A stretch of DNA of 7,110 nucleotides, from positions 1 to 7,110 of the forward strand of contig JASHUF010000342.1 in NCBI GenBank assembly GCA_030040175.1, read 5' to 3'. Within the stretch, counting starts at the first letter, position 1, and the number at the start of each line of letters is the position of its first letter. Below are positions 4,948 to 7,110 of this stretch, piece by piece. This DNA is from Acidobacteriaceae bacterium (lineage in GTDB: Bacteria; Acidobacteriota; Terriglobia; Terriglobales; Acidobacteriaceae). The translations under genes and the position numbers were made by a program. The notes under the pieces are model-generated. The model did no database searches, was not told where the DNA came from, and saw nothing but the letters and a program-made list of their open reading frames with translations.

Positions 4948-6045
4948 GTGCAGACCATCCGCGTTGCCACGCCCTCGGCCCGCTACGACGTCTTCACCGG
5001 CAGCGGTCTGCTCGCATCCCTCGCGCCGCGCATCGAAAAGGCCGTTGGCCGGCTGCCGCGCCGCGTCTTCGTGCTCACCTCCCCGGAGATCTGGTCGCTG
5101 TGGGCCGATACCTTCCTGTGCTCGTTTTCTGAATCACCGGTCGCGCTCTTTCTCGCCCCCGGCGAGCAACACAAGACCATGGCCAGCGCCGAGCGCCTGC
5201 TGCGCGAGATGATCCGCGCCGGCGGCGACCGCGGTTCGCTGCTCATCGCCTTTGGCGGAGGCATTGTGGGCGATGTGGGCGGATTCGTCGCCTCCATCTT
5301 CATGCGCGGCATTCCTTACGTGCAGGTGCCCACCACGTTTCTGGCGCAGGTGGACTCAAGCGTGGGCGGCAAGGTGGGCGTCAATTTGCCCGAAGGCAAG
5401 AACCTCGCCGGCAGTTTTCACCATCCCCGGTCCGTCTTTGCCGATACCGGCGTGCTGGGCACGTTGACCGACCGCGAGCTGCGCGCGGGCCTGATGGAAA
5501 GCGTCAAGGCTGGCATCATCCGCGATCGCGCGCTTTTGCGCTTCATGGAAGAGAACGCCGAGGCCATCCTCGACCGCGACCCCAAGGCCCTCGAGCGCGT
5601 CATCGCCGCCTCCATCCGCATGAAGGCCGACGTGGTGAGCCGTGATGAGCGCGAAAGCGGGCTGCGCATGATCCTCAACTTCGGCCACACCGTGGGCCAT
5701 GCCCTGGAGCAGGTCACACGCTACAAGGCCATGCTGCATGGCGAGGCCGTCGCCTGGGGCATGGTGGCTGCGCTCTCTCTCGGCCGCCGGAGGGGAACCA
5801 TCACCGCCGGACAACTGGATCGGCTGGAGAGTCTGATCTACCGTTATGGGCCGTTGCCCGCACTCAAGCTGCGTGCGCGCAAGATCGTGGCCGCCACCGG
5901 GAGCGACAAGAAAAACGTGGGCGGCGTGCGCCGGTTCGTGTTGCCGCTCGGCATCGGCGACGCCGGCGTGGTAGAAGACGTAACGGCGGGGGAGCTCGAA
6001 GCGGCGGTCGGCTATATGCTGGCGAAGGCGAAGATGGCGAGTTAG
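4948..6045 (+). CDS. aroB: 3-Dehydroquinate synthase
   Basis: This cytoplasmic enzyme is the second step of the shikimate pathway. It uses bound NAD+ and a divalent metal (Zn2+ or Co2+) to convert DAHP to 3-dehydroquinate with release of phosphate. The product has 365 residues, the usual length. Motifs in order: PGEQHKT (residues 71-77), the NAD-binding GGGIVGDVGGFVASIFMRG (103-121), VPTTFLAQVDSSVGGKVGVN (127-146), GLMESVKAGII (181-191), NFGHTVGHALE (244-254), LHGEAVAWGM (263-272) and DKKNVGG (320-326). The three metal ligands fall at E184, H247 and H264, the same numbers as in E. coli AroB. An in-frame TGA at 4939-4941 leaves GTG 4948 as the only suitable start; the product would start MQTIRVATPSARYDV. 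No ribosome site precedes it. The gene stands alone, downstream of brnTA rather than in an aro operon. Its stop codon lies in an 8-bp tandem repeat that forms one arm of the inverted-repeat element that follows. Confidence 0.97.
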   Translation: MQTIRVATPSARYDVFTGSGLLASLAPRIEKAVGRLPRRVFVLTSPEIWSLWADTFLCSFSESPVALFLAPGEQHKTMASAERLLREMIRAGGDRGSLLIAFGGGIVGDVGGFVASIFMRGIPYVQVPTTFLAQVDSSVGGKVGVNLPEGKNLAGSFHHPRSVFADTGVLGTLTDRELRAGLMESVKAGIIRDRALLRFMEENAEAILDRDPKALERVIAASIRMKADVVSRDERESGLRMILNFGHTVGHALEQVTRYKAMLHGEAVAWGMVAALSLGRRRGTITAGQLDRLESLIYRYGPLPALKLRARKIVAATGSDKKNVGGVRRFVLPLGIGDAGVVEDVTAGELEAAVGYMLAKAKMAS

Positions 6046-6151
6046 CGAGTCAGCGGGCCCAGTGGCTAGGTCTTGGATTGCGGTCTCCCACCCTGTCGTC
6101 TGAGAGCGTCGACAGGATGGGGTAACTGGTAGCTTGCTGACTCGCTGACTT
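6037..6151. repeat. Nested inverted-repeat element beginning at the aroB stop
   Basis: AGCGAGTCAGC (6044-6054) and GCTGACTCGCT (6136-6146) are exact inverted repeats, and pairing can extend outwards by several bases with one mismatch. The arms are themselves short tandem repeats: the left reads GCGAGTTA then GCGAGTCA from 6037, and the right carries the same unit in reverse complement. They enclose a second hairpin at 6087-6121. The whole is about 115 bp and resembles a REP/BIME- or MITE-like palindromic unit. It could also act as the aroB terminator, although no T-run follows. The left arm supplies the last aroB codons and its TAG stop. Confidence 0.6.
6087..6121. repeat. Central hairpin of the post-aroB element (REP-like)
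   Basis: CCCACCCTGTCG (6087-6098) pairs with CGACAGGATGGG (6110-6121) at 11 of 12 positions around an 11-nt loop. The single C-A mismatch is at 6091/6117. The form CCCACCC...GGATGGGG resembles a hairpin repeat that I recall as common between genes in acidobacterial genomes. That recollection is unverified here. Confidence 0.6.
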
Positions 6152-6201
6152 CCTGCCCACCACGACATTTCCCTGCAAGAACGCGTCTAATTATCAGACA
6201 G

Positions 6202-6249
6202 ATCCGCATCCGCATAGGCACCCGGGGACCGAGGCGGATAGATTACACT
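6202..6249 (+). promoter_or_regulatory. Possible promoter/operator region for the DUF5715-like gene
   Basis: Two direct copies of ATCCGC (6202-6207 and 6208-6213) and an inverted copy GCGGAT (6234-6239) precede two overlapping -10-like hexamers, TAGATT (6239-6244) and TACACT (6244-6249). The inverted copy abuts the first hexamer, so it could be an operator. No good -35 is visible, so this is a weak call. Confidence 0.22.
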
Positions 6250-6281
6250 GGTGAGGCTCTGGATTGTCCGCACCTTACCCC

Positions 6282-7110
6282 ATGGGCCGGACCTTACTTC
6301 TCGGCGTGGCGCTGGCCGCCTTTACTGCGCTAACAGCCTACGGATCAACAACTTCTCCGTCCTCGACGCACAGGAGAGCGGCCAGCGGGCGCTTGCCGCA
6401 CCGGTCTGCTTCCGTCCGGGCTCCGTCTGCTCCGCACGGTTCCGGTACCCAGGCTGCCGCACGCGCGCCCGAGGGACACGGCGTGAGCCGGCGGCATCGT
6501 TGGGCGACCGGGGAAAACGGCCGCCGGCCTACACCCGAGGAAGTTGGCCGTGCTGCCGGTCTCAAGATCCGGCGCGAGTTGGCGCGCGAGGCCGTCTACC
6601 GGCCCGCGCTCACGCGGCCGGGGGCGCGGCCGGGGATTGACCGGCGCACGCGCTACCGTGAGAGCTACCGTTTTCGCCGTGCCCGCGTCGTGCGGGCCGC
6701 CGCACGCGAACCGGCCTCCACAGAAAGCCGCCGATCGGCCCGGCTTGATGGCTATGAGGACACCGCCAGTTCGGCCGAGCCGTCTGCCGGTATCCCGTCC
6801 GAACAGACCGAGGCCGCGCCGGATCGGCCGTCCGCGGATTCCGGCGCAGGAGCCGCCAACGGGGCCGGTCAGCGAGCCGATCAGCCCGTACGCCAGGACG
6901 CCGCAGAGAATGACTCCGTGCCCCAGGCCAACACCTCCGTGGCGCCGGGCGAAGAAGAGACCACAGAGGACCTGGCTCCGGATGCGGCCGGGCGGAACGA
7001 CGAAGACACGGAAGAAGCCTCGCTCGCCATTCCTCGCGGCCTGATGCCCGCGCCGCTGCGCGGGTCGCTCGCGTCGCTCGAGCGCCAGAACGCCAGGCTG
7101 GATGCCGAGG
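6282..7110 (+). CDS. Secreted protein with charged linker and start of a DUF5715-like domain, 3' end outside window
   Basis: An open frame of 276 codons runs off the window edge without a stop. Residues 1 to about 21 (MGRTLLLGVALAAFTALTAYG) form a signal peptide, so the protein is exported. Residues 30-155 are low-complexity and very rich in arginine; residues 156-247 are instead rich in Asp and Glu; both look disordered. From about 250 the sequence becomes domain-like: IPRGLMPAPLRGSLASLERQ followed by NARLDAE. This resembles the opening of the DUF5715 family of acidobacterial secreted proteins, which I recall as having a peptidase M15-like core. The catalytic part would lie outside the window, so function is unproven; a cell-wall role is only a guess. 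The ATG at 6282 has no ribosome site. An in-frame TTG at 6264 has GTGAGG 7 nt upstream and would add six residues before the signal peptide. An in-frame TGA at 6252-6254 bounds the start. Confidence 0.72.
   Translation, partial: MGRTLLLGVALAAFTALTAYGSTTSPSSTHRRAASGRLPHRSASVRAPSAPHGSGTQAAARAPEGHGVSRRHRWATGENGRRPTPEEVGRAAGLKIRRELAREAVYRPALTRPGARPGIDRRTRYRESYRFRRARVVRAAAREPASTESRRSARLDGYEDTASSAEPSAGIPSEQTEAAPDRPSADSGAGAANGAGQRADQPVRQDAAENDSVPQANTSVAPGEEETTEDLAPDAAGRNDEDTEEASLAIPRGLMPAPLRGSLASLERQNARLDAE

Noticed and set aside
5356..6168. Minus-strand open frame of 270 codons antisense to aroB
   Set aside because: aroB is unambiguous on the plus strand with all metal ligands in place, and the antisense product shows no family features.

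Overview
This is a GC-rich bacterial window with six protein genes, two of them cut by the window edges, and one toxin-antitoxin pair among otherwise ordinary housekeeping genes. It most resembles Acidobacteriota (class Terriglobia). That assignment rests on two recalled patterns: the partial secreted protein at the right end resembles the DUF5715 family, which I associate with acidobacteria, and the hairpin after aroB (CCCACCCTGTCG / CGACAGGATGGG) resembles a hairpin repeat common between acidobacterial genes. No database search was possible, so the taxonomy is an inference.

Layout. 1-1292 (minus): type II NADH:quinone dehydrogenase (ndh), with its 3' end beyond the window. 1293-1418: divergent regulatory region. 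1419-2279 (plus): TerC/Alx-family membrane protein, probably a metal-ion exporter. 2280-2302: short convergent gap with a GC-rich hairpin. 2303-3985 (minus): L-aspartate oxidase nadB, the first enzyme of de novo NAD synthesis. 3986-4312: a 327-bp gap with no convincing gene, holding promoter-like elements for both directions. 4313-4848 (plus): brnT-brnA type II toxin-antitoxin operon with an ATGA overlap and a perfect palindrome on its promoter. 4948-6045 (plus): 3-dehydroquinate synthase aroB (shikimate pathway). 6046-6281: gap with a nested inverted-repeat element. 6282-7110 (plus): start of a secreted protein with a long charge-segregated linker leading into a DUF5715-like domain.

The genes do not form one pathway. 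ndh and nadB both touch NAD(H), but they are separated by terC and have their own promoters. aroB stands alone, without other shikimate genes. brnTA is the only accessory module and looks inserted between nadB and aroB.

I found no convincing new multi-gene system. The best leads are regulatory or structural: (i) a 10-bp stem that buries the ndh ribosome binding site directly against its start codon; (ii) a nested inverted-repeat element beginning at the aroB stop codon; (iii) short tandem repeats that supply the last codons of terC and surround the aroB stop; (iv) apparently leaderless starts for terC and aroB; (v) a basic block followed by an acidic block in the secreted protein.
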